NCBI GenBank assembly: GCA_014529385.2
Contig: CM043962.1
Coordinates: forward strand, 44,473,598 to 44,537,597
Direction: 5' to 3'
Length of the DNA: 64,000 nt
Source of the DNA: Adiantum capillus-veneris
Taxonomy: Eukaryota > Streptophyta > Polypodiopsida > Polypodiales > Pteridaceae
The translations under genes and the position numbers were made by a program. Under the pieces are notes generated by a model. It was not told the DNA's origin. It saw only the letters and a program-made list of their open reading frames with translations, and did no database searches. Below, in pieces: positions 34,460 to 45,499 of this stretch (the stretch's first letter is position 1; the number at the start of each line of letters is the position of its first letter).

Positions 34460-35560
34460 GGAAAAATGATCAAACTAATCCAAAATGATTTGAGATATTT
34501 ATCAAAGATAAATAACATATTAAGGAATCCATGATAATTATCTTAACCTTAGATAATTAGTCTAAGTAATTATCTTAGCAAAATTATACTATTTTTAGGA
34601 CAAATTAAAAGAGGGAAAATAGAAAATTGATTCAAAATCCTTTGGGATAATTATCAAAGGTAAATTACATCTTAGGGAAATCTTGATAATTAACTTAATC
34701 TCAAATACTTAGTTTACCTAAATATCTTCACAGAATTACACTATTTTTTGGGTAAATTAAAAGTAGGAAAATAGAAATTTGATTCAAAATGCTTTGAGAT
34801 AATTATCAAAGGTAAATCACATCTTATTAAACCTGTGATAATTATCTTAACCTCAGATAATTAGTCTAACTAATTATCTTCATTTTATGAGAAAATAAAA
34901 GAGAGAAAATAGCAAACTAATCCAAACTGCTTTGAGATAATTATCAGAGGTAAAATACATTTTATGAAACCCGTGATAATTATTTTAATCTCAGATAATT
35001 AGTCTAAATAATTATTTTAATAGAATTACACTATTTTTAAGAAAATAAAGAGGGAAAATAGTAAACCAATCCAAAATACTTTGAGATATTTATTAGAGTT
35101 AAATCATAGCTTATGGGACCTGTGATAATTATCTTAATCTCAAATAATTAGTCTAACTAATTATCTTACACTGTTTTAGGAGAAACTAAAAGGGGAAAAA
35201 TAGCAAACTAATTCACAATGATTTGGGATGATTATAAGAGGTAGAAATATCTTATGAAACTCGTGATAATTATCTTAATCTTAGATAATTAGTCTTACTA
35301 ATTATCTCAATAGAATTACACTAGTTTTTAAAAAATATAAAAGAGAGAAAATAGTAAACTAATTCAAAATACTTTGAGATAATTATAAGAGGTAGATCAT
35401 ACCTTATGGGACCCGTAATAATTATCTTAACTTCAGATAATTAGTTTAACTAGTTATCTCAATAGAATTAGATTAATTTAGGAAAAAATAAAAGAGAAAA
35501 AATAGTAAATTAATACAAAAACCTTTGAGATAATTATCAGAGGTAAAAAACATCTTAACA
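34460..35560 (+). repeat. 150-bp tandem array in 3' LTR, eight units
   Basis: Unit markers near 34,479, 34,632, 34,783, 34,924, 35,072, 35,213, 35,365 and 35,515. The last unit is interrupted by the nested DNA element and continues at 36,900. Confidence 0.9.
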
Positions 35561-36895
35561 CTAGGTTGGTAACCTAACAAGACATAAAAGTGTCTTTTCA
35601 AGGTTTTGAAAAAAACCTCCAAAACCATAGTAGATCCACTCATTTTGTAAAATCCTTTCATGAGGTTATAGTTCAAGGCCTACTAAACATGGAAAAAATA
35701 AGAAACTTGTAAAATTTCTCATCTTTTGGTCACACCAAGCCTCCAAAGTTGATGAACCAGTGAATTTTCATCAAAACAGTCATTTCTTACGTTTTGTTGT
35801 GTAAAAATAAGATTAGGGATTTTTGTAGGACTTGAGATAAATTCCCTAGTTAACTTCAATGGGTTGGTGATCAGAACATATGATTGCTTCTCACTAACTT
35901 TTTTTTTTTTTGCCAAAATAAATAGGTACAAAAAAGTTGAATTTTTACCATTCTGCAAACCTATCATCAAAGTTTCTATAGCCACGCTCAATACAAATAA
36001 TATATGCATGTTTTCTTAGTTTCCAATTGTCCTTTATGTTCATAAGGAGCCATGGAGCATGTCAAAAGAATAATACATCTCTTAGCAAGGGGAATCTTGG
36101 GGACAAAGATGAAGTGTTAAATACAACAAACATGAAAAAATTGGGTTGAACATTATGAGTTGTAGAATCCCATAGAAACTATTCAATATCTAGCCAAATT
36201 TGATCCTTATGATTAGATATGGTTACTACCTACAAAATGCTTGTAGTTTTCACAAGAAACTAACAATATTGAAAAAGCTATACTTGATATACTAGAATGT
36301 TTCGTTTTCTTCCATAATTGAAAAAATCAACCATCGTTGTGTACTATGGAAAATAGGGTATTAGGTGCCCCAAAACTCAAGGAATGTTAGCTTTATGTTA
36401 CAATATGCGACATAGAAAATCAAAAATGAATTTGGATATCATGAAATCCACCAAAAAAATCATAGAAGAGCTAAAATTGGCTAAAAAACAAGATTTGACA
36501 ATTTTTGTAATTTGGTCATAACTTACAACTTTAATATTTATTTCTCCCTAGAAGCATCAGGACATGTTGAGGAATACTAAAAATAGTTCCCTAGCATTAT
36601 AGACCTCACAAACATGAATTCTAGAGTGGTATAGTTGCAAAATGTTGAAAAAAGCCAAAAACAGGACCCGTTTTTTCACACAGTTTAGGTTGTGAAATGT
36701 TGTGCAAGGACAATGTTAAAGATGGAATTGATATTCCAAAAAAATGTGGAGTTTTTTTCAGCTCATGAGAACTTTCTAGATAGATAGCACCTCAAAATCC
36801 ATTTTGAAACTCTTGACATAATTCAAGGAAAATGGTCACTTCAGAGGACATAAAAGTGTCCCAGGACATAAAAGTGTCCCATTACCAACCTAATG
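35559..36895. mobile_element. Non-autonomous DNA element with short inverted ends
   Basis: Ends CACTAGGTTGGTAA and, inverted, CATTAGGTTGGTAA. Flanked by TTAA at 35,555-35,558 and 36,896-36,899. The empty site is inferable from the neighbouring LTR repeats. The quasi-palindrome GACATAAAAGTGTC occurs once near the left end (35,581) and twice in tandem near the right end (36,847 and 36,865). Because the ends are palindromic, the duplication could be TTAA (piggyBac-like) or TA (Tc1/mariner-like). A 96-codon minus-strand frame (36,009-35,719) has no recognisable domain. Length 1337 bp. Confidence 0.75.
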
Positions 36896-37428
36896 TTAAG
36901 AAACTCGTGATAAATACCTTAACCTCAGATAATTAGTTTAGATACTTATCTCCATTAAACGTAACCGATTTTGTGTATAAAATAGAGAAAGGAATTAGTA
37001 AATGAATTTATATAATTACCAAATAAATACCTGAGGTCAAAAATCTCTATTGAAGATTGGGAAAACTTCCTTAGCCTAAATGATTGGTATAACAAATTAC
37101 TATCGATAAAGTTTGCCTAAATTAGACCATAATTATAGAAGAACATATCAAATTACATCTAGGGTGAGTAATCCACTAGCATAAAGGTAATTTAAAATTT
37201 ACAAAGGCCAAAAAATATATATTCTTGGAATATAGACTAAACCCAATAAAACAGCTCGCCTAATTAGATGATAATTATAGAAAATTACTAATAGTACAAG
37301 GAAGTTACATGAGAAATATCTCATCCAATAAACTATCAAGGATATCCTTATTTTTGGGTAAAAAGGAAGAAAAGAGATTATTCAATTAAACCTCTAATCA
37401 ATTAAGTCCTTTTATAAAGGCTGTCGAT

Positions 37429-37593
37429 ATGGCTCCAAAGAGAACCAGAGAAAATCCTCTTACCGAGGAAGAGGATATTAGAAACAAAAGAAATAAAGCC
37501 ACTTATGACCATGAGGCTGGGCCTAGTCATAGGCCGACGGAGGAAAGTCTGCAAGCTCCAGCGCAGCAGCACATGGACGACCAGTCCTCCCAG
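37429..37593 (+). CDS. Copy A LTR exon 1 (3' LTR copy)
   Basis: 55 codons from ATG 37,429 to a clean donor CAG|GTGGAT at 37,593/37,594. It differs from the 5' LTR copy at roughly ten bases but keeps the frame, the KRTR start, YDHEAGPSHRP and the MDDQSSQ end. In the 3' LTR it is not upstream of gag, so it can only matter after the next round of reverse transcription or if it splices into flanking DNA. Confidence 0.6.
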
Positions 37594-38717
37594 GTGGATT
37601 TCTATTTTGTTCGCTTAAGTCTTTTAAAGTTCATTTTTAAGTTAGCATTGCATATGTAAGGGTTAGGAAGGATAAACTGGCTGTAAAAGGGAAGATAACT
37701 TCCAAGAAACCAACGAGCAATGATTGTAAATTGGAAATAAATGATTGGGTTATGACTGATTGACCTAGGAAAGAAATGTTTGACCATCCTTAAGACAGCT
37801 TGTCTCAAAACACCTCTGATTCTTTGAAATATTTTATTCTAGGTAATGAGTAATGATGGTGATTCCGCCATGGATGAGTCGGTTTCCTCAGCTCGTGTGG
37901 AGTCTTTACCCCGTGCTTATTTGTGTTTGTGGATATTACTTAAGATATCAAGTTTATCCTAGAGGAACCGCCCGGTTGTATGGGCAACCGGTTGGCATAT
38001 GGGCGCCCGGACTTTGGGTGATGGCTTTTTCCACCCCGGTTTTTATAAATAAAGAATGGATGCCGTTTTTTCACCCCTATATAGGTGGTCTTGAGACAAG
38101 TCAGTACTGGTCAGAGATACTTCGGAATGACAGTACTTTGTCTTAAGTCTAAAGATGTTTGTTTGCTAAAAGAATGTTTTCAATACTGTTTTCAAAGGTT
38201 GTCTTAATGAAATTCAGTTGTGGAAGTTAAAAGAAATCATTGTTTTAATTGTAAAAAGAATGTGGTAGTAATTAAACAACACAGAAATCATGTGTGAGTG
38301 CGGGGTGGTAAGTAGGGATTGACTAAGGTTGTCAATCATGGATGGGTGGACCTGATTAGTCAGGTAACTATCCATTCTCGTGTATTAAAATGTTTAGAAA
38401 CTTCTTCACTTGGAAGAGGAATCCACCAACGGCTGTGCCTTCACATATGTTAGGGGGAAAAAAGCGTTCGCTAAGGAAGCCTTAATCTAAGAATGGAAGT
38501 TATAGGGCCAGAATAGTTTTTTTTTGTGGTCCTGTTTCCACTGCGAGACAGGACTAGGTCTCCTTCTAGGGCTATAAACCTAAACCATTGTCAATGGTAA
38601 AGGTGAATTCCTTAGAATTTTTCTTGTTTAAGGACTCTGACTTTAGTAAGGCCTAGAGACATGTCAATGGTCCCATCCTGCTTTTGGTGTCGACGGGTTT
38701 AGGGACTTTACATTCAG

Positions 38718-40440
38718 GCCCTGTGACCCGACCATATGCTTCACAAATTGGCTAGACTCGGGGTCCTGGTCACAAATCTCTTGTGTTAAATAGATACTTC
38801 TTAAAAATCACTTAAGAAGTAAAAACTCTAGTGATTTAGTGAGGTAATTAGTGTTAATCACAATTAATTAGTGAATGATATTAATTTATATCTAATTTTT
38901 CTAATTAAATTATTAATTAGATAAGATTAAGATCTTCTCTACTATTAATTACTCTCTTAAACATTATTAGATTGCTAATCACTTAATTTTTAATTATGTT
39001 TAATAATCTAATCAATCATTAAACCTTATTAAGACTTAAATTGATCAAATTTGGTCTTAATTAAGGAAAGTTATATCAACTAAATATAGATAATTATACG
39101 ATAATTATCAAAGTTTGGTTATACTTAAAGTTATGTCATAATTTTTTAACTAATTTTTGTATTTAATTAGGTAAAAATTAGCTCTTCTTAACCTTAAAAC
39201 TAATGGGAAACTTAGCAAACTAGCTTAATAAATTTTAAGTTATTTATAAAAGATAAAAAATTAGTGTGAGAAACACGTTATAATAATCTCATAATAAAAA
39301 AAATTCATTATCTAATTAATTAAGCTAAAACTATTTAATTTTAGCATTAAATTAAGAGAGGAAATTAGTTAACTAGCTTAGATAATAACATGGTAATTAT
39401 TAGAATTAGAAATATTATTATCAAGATGAGATAATTATGTCATAATCAATAAATTAGTTTAGCTAATTAATTAAACAAAAATTATATGATTTTAGTTGTA
39501 AATAAAAGAGGGAAATTAATTAATTACATTAGGTAACTACATGGTAATTACCAAACTTAAAAATCACTGTTACCAAACCAAGATTTTTATCTTATGATTA
39601 GAAAATTAATTTATCTAATTAATTAAGATAAAATTATTTGATTTTAGCTGTAGATTAAAGAAGAAAATTAATAATTAGCTTATATAACTACATGGTAGTT
39701 ATTAGAGTTAGAAAACACTATTAGTAAGTTGCTATAATTATCTCATGATCAAAAAATTAGTTTAGCTAATGGTATCTAATTCCAGCTAGAAATTGAAGTG
39801 GGAAATCAGTTACTTAATTGAAATACTTACATGGTGATAATCAAAGTTAAAAATCATTATTATTAAGTCGAGATAATTATCTTATGATCAAAAAATTAGT
39901 CTAACTTATTAATAAAGCAAAATTATCTTATTTAACCTATAAATTAAAGAGGGAAATTAGTCTACTAGCTTAGATAATGATGTGGTAATTATCAAAGCTA
40001 GAAATCACTATTACCAAGCTAGGATATTTATCTCATGATCAAAAATTAGTTAAGCTATTTAATGAGGTCATAATTATCTAAATTTTAGCCGTAAATCAAA
40101 GGGAAAAAATGAGTTAATTAGCTTAGATAATCTCATGGTAACTAGAAAAGATAGAAAATACCATTAGCAAGTCGGGATAATTAGCTCATAGATAGAAAAT
40201 TAGTTTAAGTAATTATCTTAGCCTAAAATCCCAATTTTAGGTCAAAAATTAGCTAGGATAAATAGTAAATCCATTTGAAAATCTTTAGGAAAATTATTAG
40301 AGGTGTAAATCATTGCTAAAAAGTTAAGATAATTATATCTCTAGAAGAAAATTATCTTAATAATTATGAGGTAAAAAATAAATCATTTTTAGACTTGAAT
40401 ATGAAGGGAAAATTAGGAAAAAGTTTTAGATAATTAAGGG
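38718..40440 (+). repeat. Older related LTR (copy E), right part with its own array
   Basis: Continues the LTR cut at 23,463 (GACTCGGGGTCCTGG resembles GACTCGGAGCCTTGG of copy A). From about 39.2 to 40.3 kb it has eight decayed units of about 150 bp, marked by GGAAATTAGTYAACTAGCTTA-like words near 39,208, 39,361, 39,512, 39,663, 39,801, 39,953, 40,102 and 40,250. Confidence 0.65.
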
Positions 40441-40615
40441 AGCCTAGAAATGCTGCATTTGTGTAATATTGTATTTGAGAATGCTGCAAGAATACCTACG
40501 CCACTTGGTAGCACCCCATTCGAGAGATATAGTTATTATTAAAAAACCAAAAGGGCGAAAGGCAGTGAGGTATTTTTGGAAAATGAGCGCAGCATACCGT
40601 AGCCAGGGAAGAGAG

Positions 40616-40618
<3 letters not shown>

Positions 40619-40710
<92 letters not shown>
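40619..40710. repeat. (GA)n microsatellite
   Basis: About 92 bp of GA directly before the PPR fragment. Confidence 0.97.
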
Positions 40711-40712
<2 letters not shown>

Positions 40713-40719
40713 CAGCAAT

Positions 40720-41350
40720 GGTTGAACTAGCTTCCTCTTTGGAATCTTGTCTCTTAGAGTGCATTGATTGTGGGATATGCCCAACAGAGGTAGGACCAGG
40801 AACCTCTAGAGTGTTTTCAGCATATACAAAGAGAGGGCCTCAAGCTCCGGATGCAATCACCTACACGTACAGCTTGAAGGCTTCTCGCATCCTGCAAGAT
40901 GTTGGTATGGGCAAAAGAGTTCACGATGATCTTGTTAGCGAGAGGTTGTGAACATAAATTGTCATGGTTGGCACTACCTTTCTTGACATGTATGCCAAAT
41001 GCGGTGTACTTCGTAAAGCACAAAAAGTGTTGGACATGTGACAGTGGGTATGTATATCAAGTGCGGTGCTCCTGTCAGTGCCCAACAAGTCTTTGATGAG
41101 CTTACTATGCGGGTTGTCATCTTGTGGAATGCACTGATTGCAAATATGCCCAGCAGGGATAGGGCTAGGAAGTTGTGGGTTGTTCTAAGCAGAAGCATAG
41201 CGAGGGCCTATCTCTAGACGCAATCACCTGCGCGTACATCTTAAAAGCATGTGGCTCTATGCAAGATGTTGATATGGACACAAAAATTCACGATGATGTT
41301 GTTAGTCAGATGCTATTGAAAAGAGATGTGCTTGGCAATGCCTTGAACAA
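40720..41350 (+). pseudogene. PPR protein fragment, part 1
   Basis: Shows pentatricopeptide repeats of the plant PLS type, in changing frames: ALIVGYAQQR, PDAITYTYSLKA, GKRVHDDLV, FLDMYAKCGVLRKAQKVLD, MYIKCGAPVSAQQVFDEL, LWNALI, DAITCAYILKACGSMQDVDM and LKRDVLGNAL. Such proteins bind organelle RNA and guide editing or processing. Many frameshifts and stops show this copy is dead. It lacks an obvious N-terminus and any C-terminal E/DYW domain. Confidence 0.75.
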
Positions 41351-41369
41351 ATGGTCGTATGATATACAG

Positions 41370-42120
41370 CATGGTGAGGATGAGGAAGAGGATCAATCTA
41401 GGATCATCACAATCTCAGTCTCTCTTCCCTCAAACTCTTATGTTTTAGTCCTCGTTCAAAGTTCATTTGCACAAGGATCTACCTTAGATATCATTGCACC
41501 AGAAGAGCAACTTGATATGCTTGGTCTGAGATCATTTGATGTAGCCACAATACCTAAGAATATCCCAAAGAATGATTTGATTTCTTTGTTACTTACCTTC
41601 TCTGACCTGTTTGGTGGACATCGGACTAGTCAAAAGTTGATTGCCACAGCTTTGGAGATGTGGTCATTGCCCATGGCAGACAACACCAATCACACTTTTT
41701 TGAAGCAATTTGAAGCTGACACCATCAAGGAATTGCTGAATCCTAGTCATCCAACTTTTTTTCACAACAGGTGTACACCATCTTGAAGTACTACTTTTTG
41801 CTAAGAGATCAGCCTAGTGTGGATGGGATAATTACCACTCCACCACTCCAAGGTCCCCTCACACCTATGATGTCTTCCACTGTTGTGTCATGCATTGCCA
41901 TTCAGATTTCACCAAATGATCTATGATTCTTGTAAGGAGCGAGCTAGGAGGTTCAAGTTTCAAAATAAATCTAAAGTAGATAGATTTAACTCTTCTGGAG
42001 TACAAATGATTGGGTGGGTGAACCTCACCTCATCCACAGGCACTTCTACAGTTGGCCGTAGGTCTACAGTAGATGCAAACCTTACGTTTGTGACCTACAT
42101 CTTCTAAATCCTTTTGGTAG
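41370..42120 (+). pseudogene. Unrecognised coding remnant between PPR fragments
   Basis: The plus-strand frame 41,370-41,786 reads as a plausible protein: HGEDEEEDQSRIITISVSLP, then IIAPEEQLDMLGLRSFDVATIP, LISLLLTFSDLFG and FLKQFEADTIKELLNP. It continues with breaks to about 42,107. No domain is recognised. It probably arrived with the AAA-ATPase fragment. Confidence 0.35.
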
Positions 42121-42539
42121 GGGATCCAAACCTGCTAGAGAGCAAGGTCATGGATGCTGAGGAGGAATAAGTATAGAGAGAGCTAAATGATACTTACAAC
42201 ATTGGGCGGAAGATCTTCCTATTCTTGCAAAGGAAAACCGCTCAAGGCATGCAATTTTTTTGGCATTGCCAGCCTGACATGCTCCGTGTCAAGTGTGCTA
42301 CTCTGCTTTTTATCTAGGAAACAAGATTTAAAAATGCAAAATGGGAAAAAGAAACGCAGAGATGCAAAGAGAAGAAACTAAGAAATAGGGGCTGGAACAA
42401 GAAAAGGATCATGAAATGGAATCCCAAAGATGGCTGTCTCCTTTGATTATGGTTGTTTGGAACGCGTTGATTTGGTTTCCATTGAAATGATGTGGAGGAG
42501 GGCGTCATAGGTGACATTGCAGATGCCATCACGAAGGAA

Positions 42540-42906
42540 GCAATGTTTGCTAGATGTCATGATGAGTAGGAAATGGCCAACGTGATGCGTGATAAGATGG
42601 CATCATCAAAGATTGTCACCCAATTGGTAGTGAGGAACATGACTCTGTAGTGATACTTGAACACCCAAAGAAACACTCCAGTCTCAGTAGGTCCCTCCTC
42701 TGCAAGTATGCATCCGCCTCATCCAGCAAAAGAATCATTTTCCAATTGTACACAATTTCCATTATTTGGATAAGCCTTGCTTCCACCTCATCTACTTCCT
42801 TTCCCAACTTGAAGGCGCTTATAGACCACAGTGCACATTGCTGACCCTTCACTAAGGCCTCCACTGTCAGAGCCTTGCCCATCCTTGGTGGGCCATGGCA
42901 CAACAC
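42540..42906 (-). pseudogene. AAA+ ATPase fragment
   Basis: On the minus strand: Walker A GPPRMGKALT (Gly changed to Arg and Thr to Ala relative to GPPGMGKT), VDEVEARL, Walker B WKMILLLDEADAYL, then in a shifted frame LTTNW and FDDAILSRITLAISY, the sensor-1 and second-region-of-homology part. It is an isolated, inactivated piece of an AAA ATPase, oriented against the PPR fragments. Confidence 0.7.
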
Positions 42907-42919
42907 TAAACTTCATGTT

Positions 42920-43310
42920 GATATTGTTAATTAGAGGTTGTTGAAAAAGATTTCGTGCTTGGAAATGCCTTGGTTGACATGTTTGCTAAATGTGGTGCAC
43001 CTCAGAGAGCACCAGAACTTCTTGAAAAGCTTCCCGTCAGGAGTGTGGCCTCTTGGAACGCATTGTTGCAGGATTTGCCCCATGGGGCATGCCAAAAGAT
43101 CTAGTCTATTTTCAGAAAATGCAAAGCATTGGCCTCACTCCTTCTTGTAGGATTTGCTCCACAATGGTAGCACCAGAAAGCTCTAGGCTGCTTTCAGCAG
43201 ATGAGAAGCAAGGGCTCTTGGAGAAAGATGTCATGGTTGGCCGTGTTTTGATTGATATTTGTGATAGATGGGATGCCCCAAAGACTACAAGTTTGTCTAT
43301 GTGTGTGTAG
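42920..43310 (+). pseudogene. PPR protein fragment, part 2
   Basis: Reads VLGNALVDMFAKCGAP, then LLEKLPVRSVASWNALL in changing frames, the same repeat type as part 1. It probably belonged to the same gene, separated by the 1.55 kb segment at 41.37-42.92 kb. Confidence 0.65.
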
Positions 43311-43319
43311 CAAATCTAA

Positions 43320-44100
43320 ATATATACATATATGCAAAAGAACAGAACCTATTCACATACTAGAAATTCTAGGCAAATACAATGGAATTGTACATTAGTT
43401 CATTTGCTGTTGAAAATAATGTTTTGTACAAGGTAGTGAAGAGAACAAAGAATGATAAGGGAAAAAGTAATCCCAATTTAGGGGTGATACTGCTTTAAGG
43501 TAAAAGATAATTCACCTGTCATGAACCATGTCGAACAGTTTGTTTCTATCAAAGAAGGTAGCCCTCACCTGCACCCATAGTAAACAAGAAAACGATCGGT
43601 TAGCAATTGTTACTGTGTACAGGTGATGCATGGGCATCCTAGTTGTTATCCATGTCCCAATGAAAAAAAACCGACAGTTCTCATGATGTAATTTGTAAAT
43701 AATAAGAGAAAGAATCCATATTACATGCTCCCATTTATCAAAATATTTCTCGATTTTCCAAAATTTTCTAGAGTTAATTATACATTTTTTTAAAATAAAA
43801 AAATTAAGGTTCATTCAACCAACCCTTTCTAAATCCTTCTTAAACTCTTATTGGGAGAATTTTCCCATATAATCAAGCACATGTTGGCTCGAGACACAAC
43901 ATCTTAAAGTAGGCATCAGTTTTTTTTTCAAATAATCAATTTCAACACATCTCAAGAAGTGTTAAGAGGATCACCTAGTTACACATGAATCATGTCAAAC
44001 CCAAATTTTATTTCATTTAACCAAGCCTAGATGTTTACTATAGCAAAGCGATAAAAAAGAATAAATTCGATGGTGATGTCCTCAAAGAAAAACCGACACT
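43320..44100. other. Unassigned interval
   Basis: AT-rich, no supported gene or repeat boundary seen. Confidence 0.5.
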
Positions 44101-44256
44101 ATCATGTTCAAGACACTGGAGGCTCGCAAAAAACAACCAGAGGAGTCACACCAGTATGTCTGGCATTTGCAGTGTCTTGAACACTATCATGTTCAAGACA
44201 CTGGAGGCTAGCAAAAAACAACCAGAGGAGTCGCACCAGTATGTCTGGCATTTGCA
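44101..44256. repeat. 85-bp direct duplication around an 11-bp hairpin
   Basis: Two copies of a ~70-bp unit start at 44,101 and 44,186. Between them GTGTCTTGAAC (44,172-44,182) and GTTCAAGACAC (44,191-44,201) form a perfect inverted repeat with an 8-nt loop. The copies differ by about two bases. Confidence 0.9.
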
Positions 44257-44881
44257 ATTTTCCATTTATGATTTGCAATCTGATACAATTAACTTCCATC
44301 ATCAAATCCTGCTATCTCTTAATTTATGTCATGTCCACCATTTATTATACGCATCACATTACAACTTCCATTCTATTCCATGCTAACATATGTTACAAAT
44401 TCCTTCCTTGTTTTTTTTTTAAATGACAGTTTCATTTTTCTAGGTATGGAAAAATTATGTATTGAAAGTGTCTGCCAAAGTGCAAAAACTCGAAATCACA
44501 ACCATCCTGGCAAGTCTAAGCACTAAGTAAAGCAATAACCCAAAAACCATCTCAGAAAACACCAGAGAAAAATTAAAGTAAGGCTAAAAAGCAGGGACCG
44601 GCAAGAGCATGGTGGACGATCTCTCTTACACTAGAGAATACCTATTAAACCATCTACCCAAATAGGATATTTTACACCAGCTAGAGATATCTGATTTATA
44701 CTCATTGTAGCCGCATCATGCGGGTAAGTGATCATCCTCCTACCCACTAAAATGAAATAAAATGTGAGAAAATATAGGCAAGCTTAAAAGAGTAAAACAT
44801 AGATTATTGTAAAGCAGAGGGTCCAAATCATAACAAGGCAAGCTATAGCCAGCTATCATAAGTCAGTAAGCCATGTAAGTA

Positions 44882-45353
44882 GTGAGGCAGCAGTCAACAG
44901 AGTCCATCCGTAAAAACACCATACTCCGTTATGAACGTCTTCTATTCTCTCAATTAGGAACATCAGTTGCAAAGACGAAATGGTTGACATATAAAAAAAG
45001 AGTAACATGGGTGACCCTTTGGGGTCAAGAACACTTCAGGAACAATATCCGTCTGGCGATGGTAAAGGAAGCCCTAGGGTTAGGGCCACAGTATTATTAT
45101 GTGGGAAATTTAATGAAACGTGGATTTTTCGAGCAGTTATTTTTGGTAGCTCGATTTCTACCACATCATAAAATAATATTTGTATCCCCATTTTGGCCTA
45201 CCCTTACGAGGATATTTTAACCAAACACCCACACCAGGGAGTTAGGAATGATTCTAGTCAATCGTATCTTACCTTTGGCTGAGCGTCGAAACATTCGTTA
45301 CTATTGTGACAGATGCCTGTGTGATCATGTAATGGAAGGGTTAATTGAGATGT
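44882..45353 (+). pseudogene. Unrecognised ORF with one internal stop
   Basis: The frame reads through 112 codons (WLTYKKRVTWVTLWGQEHF, NNIRLAMVKEALGLGPQYYY, FLPHHKIIFVSPFWPTLTRIF), then TAA, then 38 more codons in the same frame with RELGMILVNRILPLAERRNI and YCDRCLCDHV. The composition looks like a real globular protein. No family is recognised. It could be transposon-derived. Confidence 0.4.
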
Positions 45354-45439
45354 AATGGTAAAAATGAGGTTTTTTTAATATAAAGCCATGCTCTTTCAGT
45401 CCATTTTTTTGTAGTGAATCATGAGTAATGAAACATGCA

Positions 45440-45443
<4 letters not shown>

Positions 45444-45493
<50 letters not shown>
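45444..45493. repeat. (GT)n microsatellite
   Basis: About 25 GT units. Confidence 0.97.
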
Positions 45494-45495
<2 letters not shown>

Positions 45496-45499
45496 CCTA

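Larger units (their letters stand above)
23464..38712 (+). mobile_element. Copy A: full-length chromodomain Ty3/gypsy element with giant LTRs
   Basis: 15.2 kb element with target duplication TTCAG at 23,459-23,463 and 38,713-38,717. Parts: LTR 23,464-26,854, PBS 26,857-26,868, leader, gag, protease, RT, RNase H, integrase, chromodomain, G-rich tract near 33,491-33,498, LTR 33,501-38,712. Integrase follows RNase H, and a chromodomain ends pol, so it is a Ty3/gypsy chromovirus. Two younger insertions lie inside it: a solo LTR in RNase H and a 1.34 kb inverted-repeat element in the 3' LTR. All coding domains carry stops, so this copy is not autonomous. Confidence 0.93.
33501..38712 (+). repeat. 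Copy A 3' LTR, 5212 bp including a nested insertion
   Basis: Same ends as the 5' LTR. Without the 1.34 kb nested element it is about 3.87 kb; the remaining excess is three extra 150-bp units. Contains TATA at 33,973-33,981 and the better-preserved exon at 37,429-37,593. Confidence 0.92.

Noticed and set aside
35559-36895. Assignment of the inserted element to CACTA because its ends start CACTA
   Set aside because: CACTA elements make 3-bp duplications; here the flanks are TTAA or TA, and the ends lack the usual subterminal pattern.
40742-43310. Functional PPR gene
   Set aside because: The repeats change frame repeatedly, contain stops and are interrupted by unrelated sequence.
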